DNA of 64,000 bases from the NCBI RefSeq assembly GCF_029338255.1, contig NZ_CP119787.1, positions 3,290,655-3,354,654 of the forward strand. The letters run 5' to 3'. The notes beneath the pieces are model-generated. The model ran no database searches. It worked only from the letters and a program-made list of their open reading frames with translations, and was not told the DNA's origin. Position numbers and translations under genes: made by a program. Shown piece after piece: positions 9,629 through 18,597 of the stretch; positions within the stretch are counted from its first letter, which is position 1, and the number at the start of each line of letters is the position of its first letter. The stretch is from Haloarcula halobia (GTDB lineage: Archaea > Halobacteriota > Halobacteria > Halobacteriales > Haloarculaceae).

Positions 9629-10378
9629 ATGAGTGGCGGGATTCCGTATGAGACAACGCTCACGATGCAGTCATATGTGCAGATGCGCGACAAAGCTGAA
9701 CTTGATTTTTTGGATGTGTTCACTCCGTCAACACGCTTAGAACGGGAACTTGGTTGGGACATGGAGATTCGGAATTTGAAGGGGGTTGTATTTCAGTTCA
9801 AGCGGCCGAAACTCTCGAAGGATGGGACGCGGCGGTTTTCTATACGTTACTCCAATCAAAATCCGCCACGCCAACTCGCTACTGTCAAAAACTACGCCGT
9901 AAAGTACGGGGAAGACATTGCCTATTATGCGCTGCCGCTTGTGACAGAGCATGACGAGTTAGAGGCGACTCTTCTCCGCACAGCCTTCGTGAAGGCGCTT
10001 GCAATACCCGAGTACACCTCCGTTATCCATATCCCAAAACAGTATTGTCAGGACGGGAGTCGGAATTCGAACGAATCGATTACAGCTTATTGCAGTTACC
10101 CGTGGGATACGGACACTCGCTGGAAAGAATCGATTGCACCTTCAGATGTTTTCGGCTGGGAGGACCTCTACGAACGTATCGAACGATGTGACGTCGGGTT
10201 CAAAATCCGCTATCATAACGAATCACAGAGAGAAAGGTATCACGACGATCATCGATACCTTCCGCACAACGACGAAGAGCACTGGACTGACTATAGTACT
10301 GAGGAACTTTTCGGACTTGCCCAAGAGAGTGCGCCGTACATTACACGGTTTGGGTCAAGTGAGGACGTATTTGGGTAG
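9629..10378 (+). CDS. uncharacterised 249-residue protein upstream of the GHKL-nuclease gene
   Basis: The start is the ATG at 9629, supported by the TTTATG box. There is no signal peptide or membrane segment. The N-terminal half contains LERELGWDMEIRNL and VVFQFKRPKLSKDG, a strand-rich stretch that resembles a core of nuclease- or nucleotide-binding folds. I see no complete PD-(D/E)XK set. QFKRPK is the nearest to a QxK motif and could be a variant. Charged and aromatic segments follow (YAVKYGEDIAYYALPLV, IPKQYCQDG). Codon use is A/T-rich like the next gene, which begins about 150 bp downstream on the same strand. The shared composition and strand suggest co-inheritance and joint function. 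Family not recognised. Confidence 0.72.
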   Translation: MSGGIPYETTLTMQSYVQMRDKAELDFLDVFTPSTRLERELGWDMEIRNLKGVVFQFKRPKLSKDGTRRFSIRYSNQNPPRQLATVKNYAVKYGEDIAYYALPLVTEHDELEATLLRTAFVKALAIPEYTSVIHIPKQYCQDGSRNSNESITAYCSYPWDTDTRWKESIAPSDVFGWEDLYERIERCDVGFKIRYHNESQRERYHDDHRYLPHNDEEHWTDYSTEELFGLAQESAPYITRFGSSEDVFG

Positions 10379-10499
10379 CAAATCTTTGATTGTTTGGTCG
10401 GGTGAGAGATCGATAGCTAGTGATCTCACCTCTAGCTAATCCAATTCACGCCGTCCGGTGTTTCATAGGCCGTGGATCCCACACGATGACCCATTAACA

Positions 10500-10505
10500 T
10501 TTAAT
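10500..10505 (+). promoter_or_regulatory. TATA-like box deciding the start of the GHKL-nuclease gene
   Basis: TTTAAT lies 25-30 nt before the ATG at 10530, which favours this ATG over the in-frame GTG at 10458. It also means the gene may have its own promoter as well as readthrough from the gene at 9629. Confidence 0.4.
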
Positions 10506-10529
10506 CATAGCCGATTCTTGAATCGGGCT

Positions 10530-13500
10530 ATGGATTCACAGGCTGATAGAAGCCAATTTTCTGACGTACCTCCATCCTCTGAGCGCGACGCGGAGCAACT
10601 GATAGAGGAAATACGCGGATATCGGCAGGCTCAGCGTACGGCGACACCCGACGAGGAAGTTGCGAAGTTCCAACGGATGCAGGAAAGGATTTTGGAGAGT
10701 TTAGACGACGCCTCTCAGGTCATCCCCGAACTGCTACAAAATGCAGACGACGTGGGTGGAGACTGTACAGAGGCTACTCTACAGCTCACAGATGATGCAT
10801 TGGTCGTTACCAACCACGGTGAGCGAATGACTGAAGCCGAAATCGCTGCGCTCGGGGAGTTCACAAGAAGCACCAAGCACGATCTTTCTTACATCGGCCA
10901 TTTCGGTATCGGCTTCAAGACCGTTTTCAGTGTAACCGACAGTCCACGCATAGAAACCGGATACACGAGCTTCAAATACGACAAGTCGGATTCGGAGCTG
11001 CCGATTTCAGATTCAGGCGAGTACGTAGATGGTACGCGGATACGGCTTCCATTCGCTGACGACTTATCAGAGACGCGTTGGGAAACGCTCAGAAGCAAAC
11101 TGGAATCGATAGACCGACTTCTGCCATTCCTGAATAATCTGGAATCCATTCGTGTTGAGGTTGATGGGGAAACCAGGATCTACGAACGTATTGAGACGGG
11201 AGGTAATACCCGCACTATTCAAGAACGAGTCCCGGAGGACAATTCCGTTCGTACCGTTGCCCGATATCGACTCTTCTCGGAATCATTAACGACCGATTCT
11301 GAGGTTTTTGAGATGTTGGCAGACGAACGAGAGTTCAACGCCGCAGATCTTGAGGAACGAAACGTAGAATTGGAGGTCACAGTCGCCATTCCGGTTTCCG
11401 ATGAGGGTGCCCCAGTGTCACACCAAGATAGTCGGCTCTTCTGTTATTTCCCTGCCAGCAATGATACCCTTCTCCCGTTCGATGTTCAGGCTGATTTCCT
11501 ATTGAAGTCTAATCGAGAAGAGATTCGTCCGGGACATCCGTTGAACGAACGGTTCCTCTCAGTAGCAGGGGGACTCGTTGAAACGGCAATCTCTGAATTC
11601 AAGGCTGATGATATTGCCCCTGAGGCATTGCTGGAACTGGTCCCGGACCTTGCAGAAGACCGGCCTTCCTATCTCGACCCGCTCCTAAAGCGAACCAGAG
11701 AATCTGTCTCAAGACAGGAAATCGTTCCTGTTGCATCTGGAGATGTCTACCGACCGGAAGACGTAGTGATCCTTCCAGAAGAGTTGCGCCCGCTTCTTCC
11801 GCTCGGTGAGTTTGCACAAGCGTATTCTGACGCTGAGGTCCACCCGGAAGAGGATCTTGAAGACCGATATTACGAACGCTTAGAGGTGCTGGACAGGACT
11901 CAATCGCTCTCGATGGCGGAAACGCTCGAGGAGCTTTCGGATATGGATCTCTTGCAGAGCCTCGAAGTGTCCGACATCGTTGAGCTCTTGGCCGCGGTCG
12001 AGAGGTATCTGGATGGTCTTAATTCGTATAGAGAGGAGGAAAAAGCGGAGATCGAGCGGACAATAGCCGCTTTGGAATCGCTGCCAGTATTTTCATTCCA
12101 AGGACGGACCGAGTTGGAGGGGCGACATACGCTGACCGAAGCAGGAGATACTATATATCGGCCAGCCCGACAGGATGAATCGGTTTACGAAGCGTTCTAT
12201 GACGAGTTAGACCTGTTGAGTGGCGATTTGGTTGCAGAGCTGCGTTCTCAAACCATCTCAGACACAACGACAGGACGGGTTCAGGACCTGCTTGCGGATC
12301 GATTGGGTATTGAGGAACTCACTCATCGAGATATCGTTCGAGACGTCATCAACGAAGCGTTTTCGAGCCCCGGAGAGCTTCCCGATGAGACGTTAGATGA
12401 TTACCTCGAGTACGTCCGTGACCATGCTCGAAGACATCTTGACGCTTCTGAGATCAGGCTACGAGCGAACGATGGCACGTATGTAGAGCCTGAATCACTC
12501 TATCTCCCAACCGCGTATAATGAAGGCCGCTACCGCTCAACTCTTCTCTTCAGTACTCTATCTGACAAAAAGGCTGTTAGTGAATCCTACCTTGAGCGAG
12601 TCTCCGAGGAAACAGAAACGGACACGGAGAGTTGGCGAACGTTCTTCGTTGATCTTGGAGTTCAGAACTATATTCCGGTTTCCAAAGACGCCGACCAGTG
12701 TACGAAAGAGACATTCCAGTCGGCCGCCGAGATTCGTGAATTCCTGACCGAACACGACGATGAAGGAACTGATGTCCGGAAAGACAAAGATACGGTTCCG
12801 TATGGTGGACGGGGCTGTTCTTGGATGCGTTCGACGGATGCTCGTCATGGACTCGTCGATTGGGCCTTTTCGAGTTCGTTCGAGAAACGGTTCCAGGAAG
12901 TGGTCAAGGAGAACCCGGACTTAGGGGCTGAATTCGCTAGGATGCTTGATGCGAATTGGGAAGAGGTCTACCAAGATGCTGCGTATCGGGAGTATTACTT
13001 CTCGGTCAGTGATAATGGATACGCGACGAGGACGGAGACAAGCAAGTGCCCGACGACGTTCACTCGCTTCCTACGATCTACCGAGTGGCTTCCTGGAGAG
13101 GATGGAGAACTCTATCAGCCGAGTCATCTATTTGAGCATAATTCTGTCACAGAACGAGCGGACGTAACGTTGCTCGCTGAGTCCGTTGCGGACATCTCAT
13201 CGGAACTTTACAATCTATTGAACGTAAGAGATGATGTTGGGATCACTGAACATAAAATCGGCATTGAGCAGGCGGTTGCCGAGCGCACAGAACGAGATTC
13301 TGATGCGGTTGATTCTGAGATTCGATCGCATCTGCATTCTTTAGCCGATCAGGTAGAAACAGCTTCTGAGGACGAAAAATCGCAGTTATCCGATGAGCTT
13401 CAGGATTGTCCATTTATTTACATCCCTGAGGCGGATCCGGAATTCCGGACGCCCGAGCGAGTTGCATGGAGCGAGGGGTTGGGAGAGTATATCGTCCCAA

Positions 13501-15239
13501 TCAACACCTACTACCGGGGTCTACACGATTTGCTGGTAGAGGTACTTGATATCCCGCCAGAGCCGACACTGGACACCTATATTGAGTTCTTCCAATACGC
13601 CGACGAGCAGCGTTGGTCGGCTATCGAGGAGGCGTGGCGCGAAATTGTTCGTCGGGTAGTCCGTGATGACTCTCCCGAGCAGGATGCCACGGATATTGCT
13701 ACAAAGCTCAGGGAAACAGGCTTGATCCCAAATGCGAATGAGTCTCTTGTTCCGTACGACGAAATCGAGTATGTTGCTCGACGGGAAGGAGTAACTGAGA
13801 GACTCCCCGATTCAATAGCAAATGCTGTTGCGTTTCCTTCATACGACCAACGGTTCGATCGTGACGAGATAATTGACTCCTTGACGGCGATCCTTGATGC
13901 TGATGCATTGGAAGAGGCGATGGAGCAGACTGTCACAGATCCGCCATATGAAGAAGAAAATCGAATCCTGTACGATGATTTCGCCCAAAGTCTTGAGGTC
14001 GGGAACAGTGTCCTCAGGGATCGAGATGCGATGCAAGCGGCAGAACGTCTCGTTTCTGTCGCAGATTACACTCTTCAGCAGGTAACCCGCATCACCTGTG
14101 AATACCGTCTCAAAAGCCAACAGCGAGTAGACGGGCATGAAGTAACGGTCTACATAGATGAGGAGAATGAACATATCCTTATCAAGGATGCAGAGGCTGC
14201 TCGACTCGACCTCGTCGATGCGCTTGCAGCAACTCTTGACCTGACAGGCGCTGACAAGAACGCGTTTGTTGAATTTGTAAAGGGGGCTGTAGGTAAGCCT
14301 CCAGAGCTAATCGATGCATATCTGGAGGGTGAAGATATTTCACGGATCCCAATTGCCGCTGATACGACTGAAAGTTCAGAGGCGAAAAAGAACGAGGAGG
14401 TCATGCGGCAGACAGAGGAAATGGCTGGAGATGTTGAAGAAGAGACCAGCCAAGGGGCTAATTCTGGTACCCTAATAGACGATACTTCCGACCGGAGTCC
14501 TGAGGTCGAAGATACTTCGATTCAAGTGACCAATATCACCACTTCAAGTGGTTCGCAGGATTCGGTTGAGATGGGAGATGTGACCGCCGAAGTAGAAGAG
14601 AGAGACGACACGAAGAAGGAGGGATCTAGTTCCGAGGAATCGACGGGTACTAGTTTCGATGAGGATGATCTCAGCCCAACAACGCCCACGGACCAGGGGA
14701 ATTCAGGCGGGGGTGGGACGCGAGCGAATACGGTTGGCCGTCAAGGTGAAGAATTCGTTATGGACTATTTGAAGGAGCTACTCGAGGAGGCCTTCGACGC
14801 GAACCCAGAAAGTGAGGAAATCCAGAGCGGATTCTGTCTTAGGGGGGAACACGATGGTGAGACTCAAGAGATCCAGATCGCTTTCGTTCCAGATAAGAGC
14901 GACCCTCATTGTGATATCCTCGTCACTGGGGCTTCGCTGCGGCGCAAAGAGGACGAACTGTTAGTTGAGTCAATCACTGCTAATGCACGAGCCTTAGTGG
15001 AGGTCAAGTCGGCAGCTGCTGAGAGTCGGACATTCGAATTGAGCGGTCTCGAGCATAGGGATGCGCAGAATCACTCCGGGGACTACTTTATTGTCCGCGT
15101 TGTTGACACCGAGAGCGAGAAGCGGCGAGTGGAGACAGTATTTGATTCGGTTCCGGAGTTGGAAACCCGGGTCACAAATGATAGTCGTCTAAAGTTAGAG
15201 AACTACACATACAACTATTCGCTGGTATTGTCTTATTGA
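10530..15239 (+). CDS. giant sacsin-like GHKL ATPase with C-terminal PD-(D/E)XK-like (DUF3883-like) domain
   Basis: An intact 1,569-residue protein. Residues about 55-190 form a sacsin/HSP90-like ATPase: N-box ELLQNADD (67-74), a VVTNHGERM G1-like segment, and the lid GHFGIGFKTVFSV (123-135). A long middle region of helical repeats with no known domain follows. Residues about 1290-1395 are a low-complexity acidic Ser/Thr linker. The C-terminal 170 residues open with NTVGRQGEEFVMDYL, then HCDILVTG (Asp near 1462) and ARALVEVKSA (E1491, K1493). This spacing is expected for a PD-(D/E)XK fold of the DUF3883 (NO VEIN C-terminal) type. The inference is an ATP-gated nuclease, probably in defence. 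A/T-rich codons and a nearby integrase support transfer. No frameshift is seen across 4.7 kb. Confidence 0.85.
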   Translation: MDSQADRSQFSDVPPSSERDAEQLIEEIRGYRQAQRTATPDEEVAKFQRMQERILESLDDASQVIPELLQNADDVGGDCTEATLQLTDDALVVTNHGERMTEAEIAALGEFTRSTKHDLSYIGHFGIGFKTVFSVTDSPRIETGYTSFKYDKSDSELPISDSGEYVDGTRIRLPFADDLSETRWETLRSKLESIDRLLPFLNNLESIRVEVDGETRIYERIETGGNTRTIQERVPEDNSVRTVARYRLFSESLTTDSEVFEMLADEREFNAADLEERNVELEVTVAIPVSDEGAPVSHQDSRLFCYFPASNDTLLPFDVQADFLLKSNREEIRPGHPLNERFLSVAGGLVETAISEFKADDIAPEALLELVPDLAEDRPSYLDPLLKRTRESVSRQEIVPVASGDVYRPEDVVILPEELRPLLPLGEFAQAYSDAEVHPEEDLEDRYYERLEVLDRTQSLSMAETLEELSDMDLLQSLEVSDIVELLAAVERYLDGLNSYREEEKAEIERTIAALESLPVFSFQGRTELEGRHTLTEAGDTIYRPARQDESVYEAFYDELDLLSGDLVAELRSQTISDTTTGRVQDLLADRLGIEELTHRDIVRDVINEAFSSPGELPDETLDDYLEYVRDHARRHLDASEIRLRANDGTYVEPESLYLPTAYNEGRYRSTLLFSTLSDKKAVSESYLERVSEETETDTESWRTFFVDLGVQNYIPVSKDADQCTKETFQSAAEIREFLTEHDDEGTDVRKDKDTVPYGGRGCSWMRSTDARHGLVDWAFSSSFEKRFQEVVKENPDLGAEFARMLDANWEEVYQDAAYREYYFSVSDNGYATRTETSKCPTTFTRFLRSTEWLPGEDGELYQPSHLFEHNSVTERADVTLLAESVADISSELYNLLNVRDDVGITEHKIGIEQAVAERTERDSDAVDSEIRSHLHSLADQVETASEDEKSQLSDELQDCPFIYIPEADPEFRTPERVAWSEGLGEYIVPINTYYRGLHDLLVEVLDIPPEPTLDTYIEFFQYADEQRWSAIEEAWREIVRRVVRDDSPEQDATDIATKLRETGLIPNANESLVPYDEIEYVARREGVTERLPDSIANAVAFPSYDQRFDRDEIIDSLTAILDADALEEAMEQTVTDPPYEEENRILYDDFAQSLEVGNSVLRDRDAMQAAERLVSVADYTLQQVTRITCEYRLKSQQRVDGHEVTVYIDEENEHILIKDAEAARLDLVDALAATLDLTGADKNAFVEFVKGAVGKPPELIDAYLEGEDISRIPIAADTTESSEAKKNEEVMRQTEEMAGDVEEETSQGANSGTLIDDTSDRSPEVEDTSIQVTNITTSSGSQDSVEMGDVTAEVEERDDTKKEGSSSEESTGTSFDEDDLSPTTPTDQGNSGGGGTRANTVGRQGEEFVMDYLKELLEEAFDANPESEEIQSGFCLRGEHDGETQEIQIAFVPDKSDPHCDILVTGASLRRKEDELLVESITANARALVEVKSAAAESRTFELSGLEHRDAQNHSGDYFIVRVVDTESEKRRVETVFDSVPELETRVTNDSRLKLENYTYNYSLVLSY

Positions 15240-15301
15240 CAACAGTTTGGGTATCTCGAATTGATTATAAATAAGTACAGTTCAGCTATTCCAAGTCCTG
15301 C

Positions 15302-16330
15302 CTAGTCAAAACTGGGCAGGTGTTCGCGCCGCTGGTTCATTTTCTGCCGTGACGATCGCGCGTCATAGTGCTCATCGAGTGTTTCCTTGCTTACGTTCAT
15401 TCTGTCGGACACAACTGTATCGGGCACGTCTTCTGATAGGAAATGCGTGATCGCGCCACGCCGAAGCGCGTGCGGCGACCGCGATGACGGACATTTACTC
15501 GCCTCGTACCGTCGGTCCCGCGCGTCGCACTCTTCAGGATCTCGGTCATGCGGACATTCCTCTCCGGCCACACACGGGCGGGTCAGCTGGTACGTATAGT
15601 AGCGAAACGTGTTCGTCGTCATCCGGCCATGCCCAGTCGCCAACAGGGGCTTCCGTCCGTGCTCGTCAGTCACCTCCGGGCGCTGTTCCTCGATGTAGTC
15701 GCGTAACACGCCGACCAGCTGCGACGACAATGCGATATCCCGCTCGCCGTGCGCTCCGTTCTTCAGCGGCGTTCCGGTATCGGGACGGTGGCGGATTTCG
15801 ATGTACGCGTTTCTGAGGCGCACGTCGTCGAGGTCGATTGCCAGGAGTGAGCCAGTGCGCGCGCCGGATTCCCAGAGTAACCGTGCGATCACATGCTCGT
15901 GGGTCGCGTACTCGTACTTGTCGAGATACGCGAGAAGGTCTGCGGCCCGCTTTGAGGGAAGGATGTCGCCGCTCTGTTTCTCGTTGGCGTCTAACGTCGG
16001 ACTCGTCACTGATTCGGCGACGCCGTCCCGTACCGCGTCGATGTCTTCGCAAAATCGGAGGAACACGCGGAGCGTGTCCATCTGGCTCTTCAGGGTGGGT
16101 GGGCTCACCTCGGCTTTCCGGTAGAGCTTGAATCGATGGGTGTCCCGGCCGGTGATTTCGTTCAGGTTCTCGATATCCCGCTCGTCGCACCATTCGACGA
16201 ATCGCTGAAGCCGGTAGCCATGCGACTGGAGCGTGGCTTCTGAAACCTCGTCACGTCGGTCTTGTTTGTACATCGAGACGCCGTCCTCTGGAGTCAGTGG
16301 TTCGAGATCGCCGGAGTCGTTGGGTTCCAT
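15302..16330 (-). CDS. tyrosine recombinase/integrase (XerC/D-like)
   Basis: A 342-residue protein starting at the ATG at 16330; the frame is open further upstream but the extension is Arg-rich and not protein-like. Residues 14-105 form a SAM-like core-binding domain. The catalytic domain has R158 in SGARTGSL, HALRRG (H287, R290) and the tyrosine nucleophile Y322 in DEHYDARS. A Cys-rich insert between residues 253 and 280 (CVAGEECP, EECDARD, ASKCP) looks like the zinc-binding insert of many haloarchaeal integrases. It is convergent with the GHKL-nuclease gene, 62 bp apart, and marks the boundary between the accessory island and the conserved genes from 17 kb. No tRNA gene or obvious direct repeat for an att site was found beside it. 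Confidence 0.88.
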   Translation of the reverse strand: MEPNDSGDLEPLTPEDGVSMYKQDRRDEVSEATLQSHGYRLQRFVEWCDERDIENLNEITGRDTHRFKLYRKAEVSPPTLKSQMDTLRVFLRFCEDIDAVRDGVAESVTSPTLDANEKQSGDILPSKRAADLLAYLDKYEYATHEHVIARLLWESGARTGSLLAIDLDDVRLRNAYIEIRHRPDTGTPLKNGAHGERDIALSSQLVGVLRDYIEEQRPEVTDEHGRKPLLATGHGRMTTNTFRYYTYQLTRPCVAGEECPHDRDPEECDARDRRYEASKCPSSRSPHALRRGAITHFLSEDVPDTVVSDRMNVSKETLDEHYDARSSRQKMNQRREHLPSFD

Positions 16331-17105
16331 GGTTTGCTCAGCCTTGCGCTCCGATCCACGGGGATTCCGTACGGCCACGGTGGATGGCGTTGCCAGGGTG
16401 GCCCGGGGGCTCGGAAGCCCGGAACGGCGCGACCGAAGGGAGCGCCGCATGCCCGGACCGAGGCAACCGCCTCACGGTTAGCGCTGGTGTTCCGTGGAAG
16501 CCCGCCCGGCACGCCGGTAGGCGTGCCCGGCAGGACCCGCGAAATCGGAGTTGGAACGTGGACTGGAGCGCCGGCCCATTCTCCGCAGAGTGACCGACCA
16601 GTGAGAGCCACCACCTACATGTAGTCTAATCAGTACTGCAAGAGAGCAGATCTCTCGCGGTCCCCCGTCCGGATATCCCACACCCGAATAGAAGAGCTTT
16701 ATTCGGGGACTGCCGGTTAAATATAGCGCGCGTGGAGAACACTCGCCAATAACGCATCATTTACGGGACCCAGCAGCTATCCGGGTCGTACTGGCAGACC
16801 CCCCCAATCAAGACTATTCGATATTAAATATATCTGTCATAGTGTCCCGAAGGCCTTCAACAAGGCACTCACGTGTCCTCTCCGCCGGCAAACAGCCCCT
16901 CTAGAACCCAGTAATCTCATCGTAGTAGTCCGTTAAGACATTGTTTCGGTAGTATGGTGAATATTACCATTATCTAAGAGGATAGAATAAATCTACAATA
17001 TGTTTCCGAGGTTAGAGGTCAGTGGGACCGGTTCTGTTCGTTCTGGAAGTATAGATCCCCCCTCATCAAAGTGATGATTCATTAACTTTTCTAAGTTTAC
17101 CGCAC
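16331..17105. other. 775-bp gene-free segment with a run of hairpins, then AT-rich DNA
   Basis: No protein-coding frame convinces here. The left 200 bp is very GC-rich and contains consecutive small inverted repeats: GGGCT/AGCCC at 16407-16420, CGGCGC/GCGCCG at 16425-16447, GAGGC/GCCTC at 16460-16473, CACGG/CCGTG at 16473-16496 and GGCACGCC/GGCGTGCC at 16508-16527. The right 500 bp turns AT-rich, with TTTATT and TTAAATATA stretches, and leads into the glycosyltransferase gene at 17106. It probably holds the promoter regions of the integrase and the glycosyltransferase, and perhaps the recombination site. Confidence 0.5.
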
Positions 17106-18317
17106 ATGTCAAAAGAAGACATCGCCCATGATGGGCGCGAACCGGTCGACGGCCAAATGGGGGGCAGTGGGTATCTGGTCACGCCGCAGAGCGATGCGGA
17201 ACCGGAGATGAGCGTCGTAATGCCGACACTCAACGAGGAGGAGGGTATCGTCGAGTGTGTCAGGCGGATTCGGACGGCAATCGAAGCGCTCGAGATATAC
17301 ACGGAGATCGTCGTGAGTGACAGTTCGACGGACCGAACACCGACGATAGCACGTAGCCTCGGTGCGAGGGTCGTCACGCCGGATCAGTACGGATACGGCT
17401 ACGCCTATCGGTACGCCTTCGACCGGACACGAGGGGAGTACATCGTGATGGGCGACGCGGACACGACGTACGACTTCGAATCAATTCCACGGCTACTCGA
17501 ACCCGTCCGGAACGGCGATGCGGACATCTGTATGGGTAGTCGATTGAAGGGAACAATCGAGAAGGGGTCGATGCCGACGTTGCACAAGCACATCGGGAAT
17601 CCGCTGTTGACCAAGTTCCTCAACAGTTTCTACGGAGCAGGCGTTAGCGACGCTCACAGTGGATTCAGAGTGTTTTCGCGGGAGGCGCTCGAAACGCTCG
17701 ATCTACGATCGAACGGTATGGAGTTCGCCAGCGAGATGATAATGGAGGCCGGGGCGAAGGGGCTCGAAATCGCCGAGGTCCCGATTGTCTACCACGAGCG
17801 TGAGGGCGAAGAGACGCTTGAGAGCTTCCGAGACGGCTGGCGACACGTTCGGTTCATGCTCGTCAACGCTCCCGACTACCTATTTGCCTATCCGGCAATC
17901 GGTGCCGTGACGGCCGGGGTAGTCCTGATTGCGCTGTCGCTCGTAGGGATAACTCTCGGGAGTGTGACGTTCGGCCTGGGGACGCTGATGAGCGGGGTGG
18001 TGGCCACGCTCGTCGGGTACCAGATCCTGGCGCTCGCGCTTTTCAGCTCCATCGCAGGGGATCCGATTCAAAATACGGACAACCGGCTCATAGAGAACGT
18101 CCGACATCGGTTCCAGCTGGAACAGGTGCTCCTCGGTGGCATCATAGTGGCTGGCCTCGGCCTCGCGTGGTTCGGCCACGTGATGGGTCAGAGCGATGCC
18201 ATCGAGACGGTCGGTTCCTCAACCATTGGAGCGTTACTACTTGCGTCGACGGTCGTGGTCATCGGGCTACAGACGGTCTTCAATTCGTTTTTTCTCACAC
18301 TGATCGACCGGCAATGA
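17106..18317 (+). CDS. GT2 family glycosyltransferase with C-terminal membrane helices (DPM1/AglJ-like)
   Basis: A 403-residue protein. The GT-A domain spans about residues 35-260: SVVMPTLNEEEGI, the nucleotide-binding VSDSSTDRTP, and the metal-binding GDADTTYD. CMGSRLKGTIEKG and SDAHSGFRVFSREALE are typical of dolichol-phosphate sugar transferases. After residue 260 come about four hydrophobic helices, as in membrane-bound polyprenyl-phosphate glycosyltransferases. The likely role is transfer of a sugar from a nucleotide donor to dolichol phosphate at the cytoplasmic membrane face, feeding N-glycan or polysaccharide assembly. The GT4, epimerase and oxidoreductase genes downstream fit a glycan cluster. 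Confidence 0.88.
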   Translation: MSKEDIAHDGREPVDGQMGGSGYLVTPQSDAEPEMSVVMPTLNEEEGIVECVRRIRTAIEALEIYTEIVVSDSSTDRTPTIARSLGARVVTPDQYGYGYAYRYAFDRTRGEYIVMGDADTTYDFESIPRLLEPVRNGDADICMGSRLKGTIEKGSMPTLHKHIGNPLLTKFLNSFYGAGVSDAHSGFRVFSREALETLDLRSNGMEFASEMIMEAGAKGLEIAEVPIVYHEREGEETLESFRDGWRHVRFMLVNAPDYLFAYPAIGAVTAGVVLIALSLVGITLGSVTFGLGTLMSGVVATLVGYQILALALFSSIAGDPIQNTDNRLIENVRHRFQLEQVLLGGIIVAGLGLAWFGHVMGQSDAIETVGSSTIGALLLASTVVVIGLQTVFNSFFLTLIDRQ

Positions 18318-18381
18318 GCAGTACTGTCCACTCCGGCCCTGGCCGTCGAAAGGGAGCGGTATTACAAAAGGGGTTGTCGGC

Positions 18382-18471
18382 CCCCGTCCCAACCGACACA
18401 GACATGAGTCGATCGGTGCACTCGTCGGCGGCCCACCAGTGTGGTCTGTCCGACGTCGGGTTGGGACGGGG
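18382..18471. repeat. imperfect inverted repeat between two glycosyltransferase genes
   Basis: Left arm CCCCGTCCCAACCGAC (18382-18397) pairs with right arm GTCGGGTTGGGACGGGG (18455-18471) with one extra G. ACAGAC (18398-18403) and GTCTGT (18444-18449) extend the arms. About 40 bp separate them. The 280-bp gap between the GT2 and GT4 genes has no other feature except an AT-rich ATTACAAAAG at 18361. It could be a remnant of an insertion element, a terminator-like structure or an operator. Confidence 0.45.
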
Positions 18472-18597
18472 AACCTCGAGACGTTGGAATACGGGGGGGA
18501 GCCTCGCGTTTCAACAACCACCGGTAGTGATCCAGGAACGACTCTCACAGGCATCGATCGGAGCAGACTACACGATCATCGCTGGGCGTGGTTCACC

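Noticed and set aside
16331..17105. tRNA gene as integrase target
   Set aside because: No cloverleaf with the T-loop and CCA-proximal features could be found around the integrase.
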